A stretch of DNA of 64,000 nt from Imperialibacter sp. EC-SDR9 (GTDB lineage Bacteria > Bacteroidota > Bacteroidia > Cytophagales > Cyclobacteriaceae): the NCBI RefSeq assembly GCF_902498805.1, contig NZ_LR701582.1:143519-207518 (forward strand), written 5' to 3'. Positions 18,127-28,202 of the stretch are shown here, in pieces. The translations under genes and the position numbers were made by a program. The notes beneath the pieces are model-generated. The model did not search any database, had not been told where the DNA came from, and was given only the letters and a program-made list of their open reading frames with translations. Numbering within the stretch: position 1 is the stretch's first letter; every line of letters starts with the position of its first letter.

Positions 18127-18466
18127 GTGACGTTTTTGAGTTGAGTGACCAAAGCTTCTGGAGTACATGGTGCATGGCCAGCCAATGTTCCTGCTCTTGA
18201 TGAATGGCCGCCTTGCCAAGCTCGGTAATGGCGTAGTACTTGCGGTGACGGCCATTGTCCGATTGGTTCCACTGCGAGGTGACCAGCCCCTCTTTCTCAA
18301 GCCTGTGGAGAACAGGGTATAGCATGCCGTCGGCCCATTCCAGTTGTCCGCCCGAAAGGGTTTTGATTTGTTGGATAATATCATACCCGTAGTTGGGGCC
18401 CTGTTGTAGGATACCGAGGATGAGAGGTTTGGAAGAAGCAGCAATCAATGATTTGGAAAAGTCCAT
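18119..18466 (-). CDS. PadR-family transcriptional regulator
   Basis: A 115-aa winged-helix repressor. The PadR hallmark GILQQGPNYGYDIIQQIKTLSGGQLEWADGMLYPVLHRLEKEGLV spans about residues 18-62, followed by RRKYYAIT-type wing residues (GRHRKYYAITELGKAAI). The 8-bp overlap with the permease gene that follows indicates translational coupling and a two-gene operon. PadR/permease-prefix pairs are widespread in Bacteroidota, and the PadR is thought to repress its own operon. Confidence 0.93.
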   Translation of the reverse strand: MDFSKSLIAASSKPLILGILQQGPNYGYDIIQQIKTLSGGQLEWADGMLYPVLHRLEKEGLVTSQWNQSDNGRHRKYYAITELGKAAIHQEQEHWLAMHHVLQKLWSLNSKTSHG

Positions 18467-18608
18467 ATACTTAAGAAGTCTTTATACATAGATAATCAAT
18501 GTATAATAAAAATACAAATCAAACCAGACGGAAAAGTCTGTCTACAGCTGTTTCATGAATTACTCGATTCGTAACTGGCTTGTCTTGGGGTATGCCCGTG
18601 AAAAGGAT

Positions 18609-20903
18609 TTAGGAGTTAGTCCAGGCACTCAGCGCCTCATCAATCGCCTTCAGCAACTCATCAGCATTGGCCTGCGTGAAACACAGTGGTGGCTTTATCT
18701 TTAGTGTATTGTCGAAGGGCCCATCGGTACCTACGAGGATATTCTGCTCCTTGAGTTTGTTTTTCACAAAGGCAGCCAGTTCGGTGAAGGGTTCTTTTTT
18801 GCCCTTGTCTTTTACCAGCTCCAGCCCCAGAAACAAGCCCTGTCCCCGGGCATTGCCTGCCCATTCGTATTTCCTGGTCAGGTTCTCAAAGCCGTTGAGG
18901 ATATAGGTGCCCAGTTTTTGTGCATGTTCAGGCAATTTTTCCTCTTCCAGCACGTCGAGCACGGCATGGGCGATGGCACAGGATACCGGGTTGCCGCCAA
19001 AAGAGCTGAAGAACTCCATACCAGTTTCAAAAGAAGCAGCGATTTCATCTGTGGTTACCACGGCGCCCATGGGGTGGCCATTGGCGATAGGCTTGCCAAG
19101 GATGACAATGTCGGGTATCACGTCCTGCATTTCGAAGCCCCAGAAGTAGTCACCTAGTCGGCCAAAGCCAGTTTGCACCTCATCGTTGATGCATACACCT
19201 CCATTGGCCCGCATATAGGTGTACACTTCTTTCAGGTAGCCTTTGGCCAGCGGCACCTGTCCACCGCAGCCAACGATCGGCTCAGAGATGAAAGTTCCGA
19301 TTTCAAGATCACTTGCTTTTATTCTGGCGATCAGATCTACAGCATATTGTTTGCCTGCCGTACCGTCGTTCTGAGTGTATTGGCCTTTATAGGTATCGGG
19401 TAGTGCGGCCTCCAGAATATGCTCTGCTTTGCCCTGGCCGCCTTTGCGGTTGTATTTGTAATGGCTGATGTCTATCACCTGTCGGGTATTGCCGTGGTAA
19501 CCGTGCTCCATCACCACAATGCCCTTTTTGCGGGAGTGCGTTTGCGCTAGCCGCAGGGCCAGGTCGCTGGCTGCACTGCCGGAATTAACAAAAAAGACTT
19601 TGGATAGCTTAGCCGGAAACTTGCTCAGCAGCTTCTCTGCATAGTTGTTGTAAACCTCGCTCAGGTAGCGGGTGTTGGTGTTGAGCCGGGCCATCTGTTG
19701 TTGACCAGCCTGCACCACTCTGGGGTGGCAGTGCCCTACGTGCGGAATATTGTTATAAGCATCGAGGTAGGTGTTGCCCAGGTCGTCGTGCATGTACTGA
19801 AAGGCGGCACCTACCATGTGGATGGGTTTATCGAAGCTGATGGACAATGCCTTACTGGCTACTTTCAGCCTTTTGCTCAGCAGCTCGTTGGTGTTGTCGC
19901 TAATAGTCGGAGGCAAGCCAATAGCTGTTCTGAACTCGTGACTGACCCGTCTGGGATTCATTCGAATCCATTTTTCCAGCAGATCCCAGGCTGGTTTTTC
20001 GCTAATAGTAATGTAGTCGCTGTCGGGCTTCAGGGTTTTTGTGTAAGCCGACTTGCTCACACTCACCGCCAGGCGGGTGCCGATGAGGTAAAACAGTAGG
20101 TCAATTTCTATCTCATCCAAGGGCAGCACCTCATGGTAGCCGGTCAGCACCGGGATGGCCCATTCCAGCGGTTCTTCTTTCTCAAACATCACGTAGGTAA
20201 GCGCTATGGCCAGCTCATTAATCAGCGGGCTGTAGCACATGTCGCCAAAGTCGATCAGGCCAGTGACCTTGTCGCCATTCACCAGCAGGTTCCAGTCGTT
20301 GGCGTCTCCGTGCAGGATTGTTTTCGGAAGTTTTCGCAGCAAGGGGTCGGCGACTTCTTTTTGTTGCATAAAAAAGTACTCAACCCATTTGCGTTTTTTT
20401 GAATCTTCGATATAGGAGACATACTGAAGATTGCGTGAATACAGTTTTAAATCCCAATCGAAATCTTTGGCGGCAACGGCTGAGTAGTATTGCCCGGTTA
20501 GCGCTTTGTCCATTTTGCCAAGAAGTTGGCCCAATGAGTAATACAGGGTAGTGCTTGGCGTTGATTCTGCAAAGAAGGAGCCTTCAAGAAAGGTGAGCAG
20601 GCGCAGGAATACGCTTTCGCCTTTGTTAGTTTGGATGATGGAGACTAGCTCCTGCCGGGCATTGGCGATGGGGTTGGAGAAGTAGCCCGGCAGCTCGTTG
20701 TTGAGCAGCAATAGAATTTTATTCTCGGCATCCAGCAGTTCTTCAAGGCCAGGCTCTTCCTGATAAATTTTGAGTAAGAAGGTGCCCTTCTCCGTTAAGG
20801 CTTTGAAGTTGGTGCTGTCGTAGCCTTCGAGGCTTTTGAAGTGGGTGCAGGCGAGGTTGTAGTGTTCCTGAAGTAGTGTGGGAACGTTGTAGGGGCTGTT
20901 CAT
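18609..20903 (-). CDS. Fused aminoglycoside-phosphotransferase-like kinase and class III PLP phospho-lyase/aminotransferase
   Basis: A 764-aa two-domain enzyme from the ATG at 20903; a longer frame to 20981 would overlap the upstream esterase gene. Residues 1-325 are an APH/choline-kinase-like fold with catalytic HGDANDWN (His198, Asp200, Asn205) and DFGD (Asp218). Residues 335-764 are a class III PLP enzyme with [23 protein letters not shown] (Asp574) and the PLP lysine in ILGKPIANG (Lys604). In animals the equivalent parts are separate: hydroxylysine kinase and the AGXT2L phospho-lyases for phospho-hydroxylysine or phosphoethanolamine. A kinase-then-lyase that phosphorylates an amino alcohol and eliminates phosphate is therefore likely; the substrate is not known. 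Confidence 0.88.
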   Translation of the reverse strand: MNSPYNVPTLLQEHYNLACTHFKSLEGYDSTNFKALTEKGTFLLKIYQEEPGLEELLDAENKILLLLNNELPGYFSNPIANARQELVSIIQTNKGESVFLRLLTFLEGSFFAESTPSTTLYYSLGQLLGKMDKALTGQYYSAVAAKDFDWDLKLYSRNLQYVSYIEDSKKRKWVEYFFMQQKEVADPLLRKLPKTILHGDANDWNLLVNGDKVTGLIDFGDMCYSPLINELAIALTYVMFEKEEPLEWAIPVLTGYHEVLPLDEIEIDLLFYLIGTRLAVSVSKSAYTKTLKPDSDYITISEKPAWDLLEKWIRMNPRRVSHEFRTAIGLPPTISDNTNELLSKRLKVASKALSISFDKPIHMVGAAFQYMHDDLGNTYLDAYNNIPHVGHCHPRVVQAGQQQMARLNTNTRYLSEVYNNYAEKLLSKFPAKLSKVFFVNSGSAASDLALRLAQTHSRKKGIVVMEHGYHGNTRQVIDISHYKYNRKGGQGKAEHILEAALPDTYKGQYTQNDGTAGKQYAVDLIARIKASDLEIGTFISEPIVGCGGQVPLAKGYLKEVYTYMRANGGVCINDEVQTGFGRLGDYFWGFEMQDVIPDIVILGKPIANGHPMGAVVTTDEIAASFETGMEFFSSFGGNPVSCAIAHAVLDVLEEEKLPEHAQKLGTYILNGFENLTRKYEWAGNARGQGLFLGLELVKDKGKKEPFTELAAFVKNKLKEQNILVGTDGPFDNTLKIKPPLCFTQANADELLKAIDEALSAWTNS

Positions 20904-20973
20904 TTGAATCTGTTGGGGGAGTTTTGTCGTGCCCACAGCCGTAGCTGGTGGCACGACAAATTTAGCAAATGGC

Positions 20974-21849
20974 CTAGTCAATCACCTGATGCACTTTCAG
21001 CCAATCGGCCAGCCTGTCTGCCCAGGAGTTGAATATTTCGTTTTTAGTGTTGACCATACCCAGGCCATGGGCTCCTTTTTCGTAAATGTGCATTTCGGCA
21101 GGCACTCCTGCTTTCTTCAGCGCCAAATAAAAATAAAGGCTGTTTTCTACTGGCACGGCCGAGTCTTCTGTGGTGTGCACCAAGAAAGTAGGAGGAGTAA
21201 GGTTGGTTACCTGTTTTTCGTTCGACATCAAGGTTTGTTCCTCCTTGTTGGGTGAGTCACCCAGCAGGTTGAACATAGAACCCCGGTGAGTGAAGCTGTC
21301 GTCCATATTGATTACCGGATAGCCCAGCACCATGTAGTTCGGTCTGGAACTGACTTTCTCTACAGCGTCTTTGCTGCTTTTGTCACCATCCGTGAAATGT
21401 GTGCCAAGACTGGACGCCAGGTGCCCACCGGCGGAGAAGCCCATGATGCCTACCTTGTTGGGGTCGAGCCCCCACTTACCAGCATTGGCTCTTACCGTTC
21501 TTAGTGCTCTTTCTGCATCCATCAGGGGCACCGGGTGGGTATAGCCGCTTTTGTGAAAACCCAGGCGGTAGTAGAGTACATAGGCCGTGACACCACGGTC
21601 GTTGTACCATTTGGCTACTTGCTTGCCTTCATGGTCATCGGCCAGATGCCCATAGCCGCCGCCGGGGCAGATAACAACTGCGGATTTCTGTGCGTTTTTG
21701 GTAGCCGGGTAGTAAGCCATCATATAAGGCTGGTCGGCATCTTCTTTGCTTTTGGCCATGGGAGCACCGTCAGGCCAGAGGTATATTTTTTCCTGAGCGA
21801 AGCTGTTCAACGATATGCAAATGATTCCGAGTAAGAGTAGGTATTTCAT
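20974..21849 (-). CDS. Exported alpha/beta hydrolase (acetylxylan-esterase-like)
   Basis: A 291-aa secreted esterase starting at the ATG at 21849, where a signal peptide ending SFAQ begins. It has the motif GGGYGHLADDHEG after a beta strand (oxyanion region, about 63-75), nucleophile GFSAGG (Ser139), acid in HTTEDSAVP (Asp229) and catalytic His in KGAHGLG (His261). This BD-FAE/Axe2-like group deacetylates plant polysaccharides in several Bacteroidota. The next gene starts 70 bp downstream on the same strand, but a shared function is not evident. Confidence 0.87.
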   Translation of the reverse strand: MKYLLLLGIICISLNSFAQEKIYLWPDGAPMAKSKEDADQPYMMAYYPATKNAQKSAVVICPGGGYGHLADDHEGKQVAKWYNDRGVTAYVLYYRLGFHKSGYTHPVPLMDAERALRTVRANAGKWGLDPNKVGIMGFSAGGHLASSLGTHFTDGDKSSKDAVEKVSSRPNYMVLGYPVINMDDSFTHRGSMFNLLGDSPNKEEQTLMSNEKQVTNLTPPTFLVHTTEDSAVPVENSLYFYLALKKAGVPAEMHIYEKGAHGLGMVNTKNEIFNSWADRLADWLKVHQVID

Positions 21850-21987
21850 ACTTCCTTTTTTTGAAAAGGAAATTACGGTGTTGAAATGAAATAGCAAATA
21901 AGAAGCTGAAAAAGGAAGAAGTGTTGGCAGGAGTCGGCGATTATATTGGGATGGCCGCAGCGAGGGAAATTGTAAGAAAGGAGAGAA

Positions 21988-22013
21988 TCAGGCGTATGGA
22001 TACACACGCCTGA
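21988..22013 (-). terminator. Hairpin after msrB, probable terminator
   Basis: Arms TCAGGCGT (21988-21995) and ACGCCTGA (22006-22013) form an 8-bp stem with a 10-base loop, 37 bp past the msrB stop. On the minus strand the sequence beyond it is T/C-rich, not a pure T run, so termination is probable rather than sure. Confidence 0.45.
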
Positions 22014-22049
22014 ACTTTAATTTGGGTACAAGAACCCATGTAATAAATG

Positions 22050-22547
22050 CTACTTCTTCTCAGCTACAAACTCCAGTGACACAGAGTTCAAACAATATCT
22101 CAAACCTGTTGGCTTGGGGCCGTCAGGAAACACATGGCCAAGATGACCGCCACAACGGGCGCACAGCACTTCGTCCCGCACCATACCTAACGATTTATCG
22201 GTACCAACGAGGATATTCTTCTTTTCCAGCGGCTGGTAGAAACTTGGCCATCCGGTGCCAGACTCAAATTTGGTCTGCGAGCTAAACAATGGAAGTGCAC
22301 ATGCTGCACACACATATTCTCCTTTGTCGTGGTTGTCCCAGTATTTGCCTGTGAAAGCTCTTTCAGTACCCTTTTCTCTCAGCACATAGTATTGGTCGGC
22401 TGTCAGCTTTTCTTTCCATTGCGCTTCTGTTAGCTTAAACTCTCCGGTGCCGGTATTGGCCGCAACTTCTTTTTGTCCCTGTGCCTGGCAGCTGGTAACG
22501 AATACCAACATAGCAAGGCCGGTCATTTTTATCAATAAGTTCTTCAT
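22050..22547 (-). CDS. msrB: Peptide-methionine (R)-S-oxide reductase MsrB, lipoprotein form
   Basis: A 165-aa enzyme that reduces methionine-R-sulfoxide in oxidised proteins. It has a lipoprotein signal with VTSC (Cys20), so it acts in the cell envelope. All family residues are present: zinc ligands in CAAC (Cys80, Cys83) and CARC (Cys129, Cys132), the motif GTGWPSF, and the catalytic Cys152 in [12 protein letters not shown]. It is a single-domain protein without the MsrA fusion found in some species. Confidence 0.96.
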   Translation of the reverse strand: MKNLLIKMTGLAMLVFVTSCQAQGQKEVAANTGTGEFKLTEAQWKEKLTADQYYVLREKGTERAFTGKYWDNHDKGEYVCAACALPLFSSQTKFESGTGWPSFYQPLEKKNILVGTDKSLGMVRDEVLCARCGGHLGHVFPDGPKPTGLRYCLNSVSLEFVAEKK

Positions 22548-22811
22548 GGCTTTCTTTTTTGGTATAACTACGAAGTTAACAAGAATGTTGGTTTATTCGG
22601 TTCAGTTTATTCGATCCAAACGTCACCAGGAAGACTGAACACATGAAGAAAGAAATAACAAAGCTCAAAAACTCAAAAGGCAAACTAATAGCAAATCCAA
22701 AGCTCTGAACTTAAGCCTAGTGCCAAATTACCGACAAGTGGCGTTACAGTTCAATTTCGAATTTGGCGCTTATTTGTTTTTTTGCCTTTTGCCATTTGAG
22801 CCTTTACCCTG

Positions 22812-25253
22812 CTATTCATTCCTGAGCGTACTTACCGGATTCGAATAGGCCGCTTTGATCGCCTGGTAGCTGATGGTCAAGCCAACAATCATCAAAGTAA
22901 GCCCCCCTGCCAGCAAGAAGCTTCCCGGCCCAATATCGATGCGAAAGCTGAAGTCATCAAGCCAGCCGTCCATGAAGTAGTAGACGACCGGCACGGCAAT
23001 AAGTAGTGAGAAAAGAATCAGTAGGGCAAAGCCTTTGGAAAGTAGAATGACAATGTTGCCAATAGTTGCACCCAGCACCTTACGTATGCTGATTTCCTTC
23101 ATTTTCTGCTGTGCCAGAAACATGATCAGGCCATACGAGCCCAGACAGGAAATAAGAATGGCAATACCCGCAAAATAGCCCACTATTTTTCCTAGTCGCT
23201 CCTCATTTCGGTATGAAGATGCGAGCGTTTCATCCAGGAAGGTATACTCAAATGCCTTTTCAGGGAAGTGTTTGATCCAAACCTGTTCAACGCCAGCGAG
23301 GGTTGCTGGCAAATTTTCAGGATGAATTTTTATAGAGAACATAGTGAAGTTGGCCACGGATACCCTGAACGCCAGAGGACCTATAGGCTGTTGCAACGTC
23401 ATGAAATGAAAGTCTTTGATTACTCCAACCACCTGGCAGTCATTTCCTTCCACCGTGAATTTTTTGCCAATGGCCTCTTCATTCGAACCAAAGCCGTAGT
23501 CTTTCACAGCTGACTCATTAACGAGCACTGCGTTAAGATGGTCAGTGCCAAACGACTTGTCAAAGTCTCTGCCAGCAACAATGCTCAGCCCGTAGGTGTC
23601 GATAAAGTCATAGTCTACTGACAGAACGGGTGCAATGATGTTTTCTTCTCTTGTATGTCCATCGGGAACAACAGGCCGATAGACAGATCCCAAGCCCAGT
23701 GGGTTATCGGAAAGGGTGGACGCCAATACATTGGGGCTCCTCAATATTTCGTCTTCGAAGGTGTTCATTCGTTGTCTCATATTGCCTTCAACACCTCCAA
23801 AGGCATTATTGAAATTGTTGCTGAAAAGTGGCACATTAATAATGAAGTCTTTTTCAAAACCCATGGGCCGATTTCGCATGAAGTTGACCTGTTGGTATAC
23901 TATGATGCCACCTGAGATTAAGATGATGGAAACGGTGAACTGGATAATAACCAGGGTTTTTCTGAATGACAAACCTGACCTTCCTTTGTTTGAGAGGATG
24001 CCTTTGAGCGAATTGGCGGGATCTATTTTGGTCACGAAGAAAGCGGGGTAGATACCAGCAGCCACAGCGGTGATCAACACCAGCCCCAGGAAGATTAATA
24101 CATTAGTGATAGTTAGAAAATCGGAGTACACCAGCTCTTTGTCCGTGAGGGTATTGAGAGAGGGCAATAGATAGAAAGACAGCCCGGCAGCAATGAAGGC
24201 CGCAGCCAGGCTAACAACGAATGACTCTCCCAGGAACTGCATCACTAATTGCGTTTTCCAGGCACCCAGTACTTTTCTCATGCCTATTTCTTTCGTCCGC
24301 TGTAGTGACCTTGCCGTGGATAGGTTAATGAAGTTAATGCAGGCAATGAGCAAAGTTAGAATGGCAATGGCAGAGAAAATATAAACAAATGTAATGTCCG
24401 ACACTGCCTCTGGCTCAGCAGAGAGATTGGCATACAGCCGGGTATCGGTCATGGGAAACAGAGACCATTTTTGACCAATTTTGATGGGCTCTGGCACAAA
24501 CTTGTCATAGAACTCCGGGAATCTTGCATTGGCAGTTGCTGCCGATTCTGCTTCCTTGAGTAGTACGTATGTGTAGAGGTGAGAAGCCACCCAGTTTTGG
24601 TTCAGTCGCTCTTTCAGCTGCTGCCCATCCCCCTGCTCTATGTCAAACAAGTTGTCAAAGGGAGCGATCATATTGAATCTTACGTGAGAAGCACTCGGAA
24701 AGTCTTTGATCACGCCAGTTACATTGAAGGGATGGTTACCGGCAAGGTAAATGGTCTTTCCAATAGGGTTTTCGTCTCCAAAGTACTTTGTGGCGACTTC
24801 TTCTACGAGCACAACCGAGTAGGGGCTTTTCAGCATCGTTTTTGGGTTGCCCGCCACATAGTTGAAGGAAAAAATATCCTGAATTGTACTGTCCGCAAAA
24901 AAGACTCTGTTTTCTTCGAACTGTTTTTTGTTCCCTGCCTCATCCCTGACCTCTACGCTGGCATCCCTATTATAAAGCCTGGCTGCGTTCTCTATTTCCG
25001 GGAAGAATTCTGTCAGGTGAGGAGCAATAGGCAAAGGACTTCGTGCAAGATTGAATCCATTGATTTCATATTTGAGCCTGTAAATGCGATCACTCTTGGT
25101 GTGAAACTTATCATAGCTCAACTCATCCTGCACATATATGAAGAGGAGCAGGCAGCAGGTGAGGCCGATAGACAGCCCAAGAATATTGATGAGAGAATAG
25201 GCTTTGTGACGCAGAAGATTCCTTATCGCCACTTTGAAGTAGTTCTTAAGCAT
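22812..25253 (-). CDS. FtsX/MacB-type ABC transporter permease
   Basis: An 813-aa inner-membrane protein made of two MacB-core/FtsX halves. The N-terminus MLKNYFKVAIRNLLRHKAYS is the standard opening of this Bacteroidota group, followed by the first transmembrane helix, a periplasmic core domain, and three further helices with RTKEIGMRKVLGAWKTQLV; the second half repeats the pattern with MKEISIRKVLGATIGNIV. It lacks the cytoplasmic prefix seen in the permease at 15499. An ATPase of the matching LolD/MacB class lies 2.2 kb away on the opposite strand (27465), so a partnership is possible but not shown by operon structure. Confidence 0.92.
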   Translation of the reverse strand: MLKNYFKVAIRNLLRHKAYSLINILGLSIGLTCCLLLFIYVQDELSYDKFHTKSDRIYRLKYEINGFNLARSPLPIAPHLTEFFPEIENAARLYNRDASVEVRDEAGNKKQFEENRVFFADSTIQDIFSFNYVAGNPKTMLKSPYSVVLVEEVATKYFGDENPIGKTIYLAGNHPFNVTGVIKDFPSASHVRFNMIAPFDNLFDIEQGDGQQLKERLNQNWVASHLYTYVLLKEAESAATANARFPEFYDKFVPEPIKIGQKWSLFPMTDTRLYANLSAEPEAVSDITFVYIFSAIAILTLLIACINFINLSTARSLQRTKEIGMRKVLGAWKTQLVMQFLGESFVVSLAAAFIAAGLSFYLLPSLNTLTDKELVYSDFLTITNVLIFLGLVLITAVAAGIYPAFFVTKIDPANSLKGILSNKGRSGLSFRKTLVIIQFTVSIILISGGIIVYQQVNFMRNRPMGFEKDFIINVPLFSNNFNNAFGGVEGNMRQRMNTFEDEILRSPNVLASTLSDNPLGLGSVYRPVVPDGHTREENIIAPVLSVDYDFIDTYGLSIVAGRDFDKSFGTDHLNAVLVNESAVKDYGFGSNEEAIGKKFTVEGNDCQVVGVIKDFHFMTLQQPIGPLAFRVSVANFTMFSIKIHPENLPATLAGVEQVWIKHFPEKAFEYTFLDETLASSYRNEERLGKIVGYFAGIAILISCLGSYGLIMFLAQQKMKEISIRKVLGATIGNIVILLSKGFALLILFSLLIAVPVVYYFMDGWLDDFSFRIDIGPGSFLLAGGLTLMIVGLTISYQAIKAAYSNPVSTLRNE

Positions 25254-25403
25254 GTCCTTTGAGTTTTGAGTTACTGTATGAGCGAATTAATGTGAAAAAG
25301 GTTGCTTTTATTACGCTAATGGTGGAAATCAATTTCCTTGTGTCATTATTTTTATATCGGTTGATGGCAGTGGCGGCCACGATTACTCCAAAATAGAAAA
25401 CAA

Positions 25404-27386
25404 ATGCCAATACACAGAGTGCTTACTGATAAAGAATTGAGCCGCAGGGAGTTTGTGCGGACATCCGGCTTGCTGGGCCTCATGGTGTATGGCGGCGGAG
25501 TACTGGTGGGCTGCAAACAAGAAAGTGATAAACATTTCGATGCGATTGTCGAGAATGACATCATGATCGACATGCGGGATGGGGTACGACTTGCCACCGA
25601 CGTTTATTTCCCTGCAAAAGGCGATAATAAAGTTGATAAGGCCTTTCCTGTGATTCTGGAGCGTACACCTTACGGCAAGCATTTACCAGTCGTTTCGGAA
25701 GTGACAGCTGCAGATACTAAAACCTATAAGAATAGGGCAGAGGTAGCAGCATTCTTTGTTAAGGAAGGTTACATTGTTGTCTACCAGGACTGCCGTGGCC
25801 GCTATAATTCTGAAGGTGAATATGTGAAGTACTTGTCCGACCCAAACGATGGTTTCGATACATGTGAGTGGATTTTGAAGCAGCCATGGTGCAACGGGAA
25901 GATCGGCACAATGGGCTTGTCGTATGCCGCTCACAACCAGGCGTCGCTGGCCAGTGCCGGAGCTCCGGGGGTAGTGGCGATGTGGCTCGACTCGGGAGGC
26001 TTCTCCAACAGCTATCAGGGCGGCATTCGGCAGGGGGGAGCTTTTGAGCTCAAGCAGGTCACCTGGGCAATTAGAAATGGCCCGAAAGATCCTGAAGCAT
26101 TGAAAGATACTGTGATTCAGGAAACTTACAAGAACATGGACGTTCATGGCTGGTTCAAAAAAATGCCGTGGCAGCCGGGTAATTCTCCCTTAACCGCCGT
26201 GCCAGAATATGAAGACTATGTGTTTGAACAGTGGCGGCATGGCGACTTCGACGACTACTGGAAGCAGCCCGGCATTTATGCGCAGGGCTACTATGATAAA
26301 TTCCCGAACGCAGCACAGGTGCACATGAGTGGTTGGTACGATCCCTATCCCCGGACAGCCATTGATAATTACATCGGCATGAAGAAGCTGGGCAAGGGGC
26401 CTCTGAAACTCATCATTGGGCCGTGGATGCATGGTAGGAGGTCGTTCACCTATGCCGGCGATGTTGATTTTGGCCCTCAAGCCACCCTGGATACAAACCT
26501 GTCGCCCGACTACCTCACGGCCAGGCTACGTTGGTTCGATCAATGGATGAAGGGAGAGAACAACGGCACCAAAGAAGAACCCGAGGTAGCGGTGTTTGTG
26601 ATGGGAGGGGGCAGCGGAAGGAAGAACGCTGAGGGAAGGCTTGACCATGGTGGGAAGTGGAGGCTTGCGAAGCAATGGCCGATACCCGAAGCGCAAGAGT
26701 TGAAGCTGTATTTGAGCAGTGAAGGAGGGCTGCGAAGGGAGCTGGCCGCAGATAGCGAGCCTCTTTCATTTACATATGACCCCGAACATCCAGTACCAAG
26801 CATTGGTGGAAACATTACGTCGGGTGCGCCCATTATGGAGGGTGGTGCCTTTGATCAGGTGGAGGGGGGACGTTTTTTTGGCTCCGAGAGCGAAGGCAGA
26901 AAGCTTTCGGATCGGTCGGATGTGCTAAGCTTTCAAACAGAGCCGCTGGAGCAGGACATCGAGGTAACGGGGCATATACTGGCCAATCTTTGGGTTTCGT
27001 CCAACTGTGTGGACACGGATTTCACCATGAAGCTCGTCGATATCTATCCGCCGTCCGAGGACTACCCGAACGGCTTTGCAATGAATATTACGGACGGAAT
27101 TTTACGATGCAGGTACAGAGATTCATGGGAAAAACCGACGCTTATGACACCCGGGGAAGTATATCCCATTTCCATAGAACCATTTCCCAGCAGCAACTTC
27201 TTCAAAAAGGGACATAGAATAAGACTGGACATATCGAGCAGTAATTTCCCGCATTTTGACCTCAACTTCAACACAGGTGAGCCTGAAGGGATGGCTACCA
27301 CTAAGAAAGTGGCTACAAACACGGTTTATATGACCAGGGAACAGCCTTCGCACATTGTGTTGCCTGTCATTCCGTTTGGAGACTGA
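25404..27386 (+). CDS. S15/CocE-type alpha/beta hydrolase, exported (probable twin-arginine lipoprotein)
   Basis: A 660-aa X-Pro dipeptidyl-peptidase/CocE-NonD family hydrolase. The N-terminus has SRREFVRTSGLLGLM then LVGC (Cys37), a twin-arginine motif joined to a lipobox. Catalytic residues fit the family: Ser173 in GTMGLSYAA, Asp313 in SGWYDPYP and His343 in IIGPWMHG. The last 200 residues form the S15 C-terminal jelly roll (VTGHILANLWVSSNCVDTDFTMKLVDIYP). These enzymes hydrolyse esters, amides or peptides; the substrate cannot be predicted. The gene is divergent from the permease at 22812 and is followed 78 bp later by an ABC ATPase. Confidence 0.9.
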   Translation: MPIHRVLTDKELSRREFVRTSGLLGLMVYGGGVLVGCKQESDKHFDAIVENDIMIDMRDGVRLATDVYFPAKGDNKVDKAFPVILERTPYGKHLPVVSEVTAADTKTYKNRAEVAAFFVKEGYIVVYQDCRGRYNSEGEYVKYLSDPNDGFDTCEWILKQPWCNGKIGTMGLSYAAHNQASLASAGAPGVVAMWLDSGGFSNSYQGGIRQGGAFELKQVTWAIRNGPKDPEALKDTVIQETYKNMDVHGWFKKMPWQPGNSPLTAVPEYEDYVFEQWRHGDFDDYWKQPGIYAQGYYDKFPNAAQVHMSGWYDPYPRTAIDNYIGMKKLGKGPLKLIIGPWMHGRRSFTYAGDVDFGPQATLDTNLSPDYLTARLRWFDQWMKGENNGTKEEPEVAVFVMGGGSGRKNAEGRLDHGGKWRLAKQWPIPEAQELKLYLSSEGGLRRELAADSEPLSFTYDPEHPVPSIGGNITSGAPIMEGGAFDQVEGGRFFGSESEGRKLSDRSDVLSFQTEPLEQDIEVTGHILANLWVSSNCVDTDFTMKLVDIYPPSEDYPNGFAMNITDGILRCRYRDSWEKPTLMTPGEVYPISIEPFPSSNFFKKGHRIRLDISSSNFPHFDLNFNTGEPEGMATTKKVATNTVYMTREQPSHIVLPVIPFGD

Positions 27387-27464
27387 TGCAGCTTTTGCAT
27401 AAATTGTTCGTCATTTTGATATGAATTTCCGTATACTCAACCATTCAAAATAAAAGGACTAATA

Positions 27465-28145
27465 ATGATCAAACTGCAAAACATCGACAAGTATGTCGAT
27501 TCTAAATTTCAGAGGGTATTTATACTTAAAGGGATTGACCTGGAGGTAAAGCAAGGAGAATTTGTCAGCATCATGGGCCCATCAGGCTCGGGTAAATCGA
27601 CTGTTTTAAACATCATCGGTATGCTCGACAAGCCAAACGCTGGAGAGTACTATTTCCTTGATGAGCCAGTTCATAAATTCAGTGAGCGAAAGACCTCTGA
27701 GCTACATAAAAACCATATTGGGTTCGTTTTTCAGGCTTATCACCTGATTGACGAGCTGACTGTGTATGAAAACATTGAAACACCTTTGCTGTACCGTGGA
27801 GTAAAGGGTAAGGAGCGCTCCAGCATGGTGGCAGAAATGCTCGACCGCTTTTCTATGGTGGCCAAAAAAGACCTCTTCCCTGAACAACTTTCAGGCGGGC
27901 AACAGCAGTTGGTAGGTATTGCCAGGGCCATTGTAGGAGAGCCGAAGTTGCTTCTGGCCGATGAACCTACCGGTAACCTGCATTCGGAGCAGGGCAAAGA
28001 TATTATGGAGCTTTTCAAGAAGCTGAACGAAGAAGGAATGACCATTATTCAGGTAACTCACAACGAGGCATATGCGGAATATGGCACTCGTATTGTGAAG
28101 CTTGAAGATGGAATGATCGTTAGCGACGTTCAAAACAAAAAATAG
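27465..28145 (+). CDS. LolD/MacB-class ABC transporter ATPase
   Basis: A 226-aa ATP-binding subunit with Walker A GPSGSGKST (near residue 39), Q-loop FVFQAYHLI, signature LSGGQQQLVGIARA and Walker B LLLADEPTG. This class drives FtsX-type permeases in lipoprotein release or peptide and drug export. The signature has QQQLVG where QQQRVA is usual, a mild variation. No permease gene is contiguous; the nearest is at 22812-25253 on the other strand. A strong terminator follows. Confidence 0.94.
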   Translation: MIKLQNIDKYVDSKFQRVFILKGIDLEVKQGEFVSIMGPSGSGKSTVLNIIGMLDKPNAGEYYFLDEPVHKFSERKTSELHKNHIGFVFQAYHLIDELTVYENIETPLLYRGVKGKERSSMVAEMLDRFSMVAKKDLFPEQLSGGQQQLVGIARAIVGEPKLLLADEPTGNLHSEQGKDIMELFKKLNEEGMTIIQVTHNEAYAEYGTRIVKLEDGMIVSDVQNKK

Positions 28146-28170
28146 AAGCCCAAAAAGACGCAGTCTATTG

Positions 28171-28202
28171 TAGCCAGTTGTTCAGCAGCTGGCTATTTTT
28201 TT
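28171..28202 (+). terminator. Intrinsic terminator after the ABC ATPase gene
   Basis: A 10-bp stem (TAGCCAGTTG at 28171-28180 with CAGCTGGCTA at 28186-28195, one G-T pair) with a 5-base loop is followed by seven T. It reaches the stop codon of the convergent gene at 28201. Confidence 0.85.

Noticed and set aside
18127..18444. N-terminal extension of the permease at 15499 by 106 residues
   Set aside because: The extension is out of frame over the padR gene, which has a full PadR signature. The ATG at 18126 gives the standard prefix domain and an 8-bp overlap.
22720..22790. Terminator after the permease at 22812
   Set aside because: Arms GCCAAATT and AATTTGGC are present but the loop is about 30 bases and no T tract follows.
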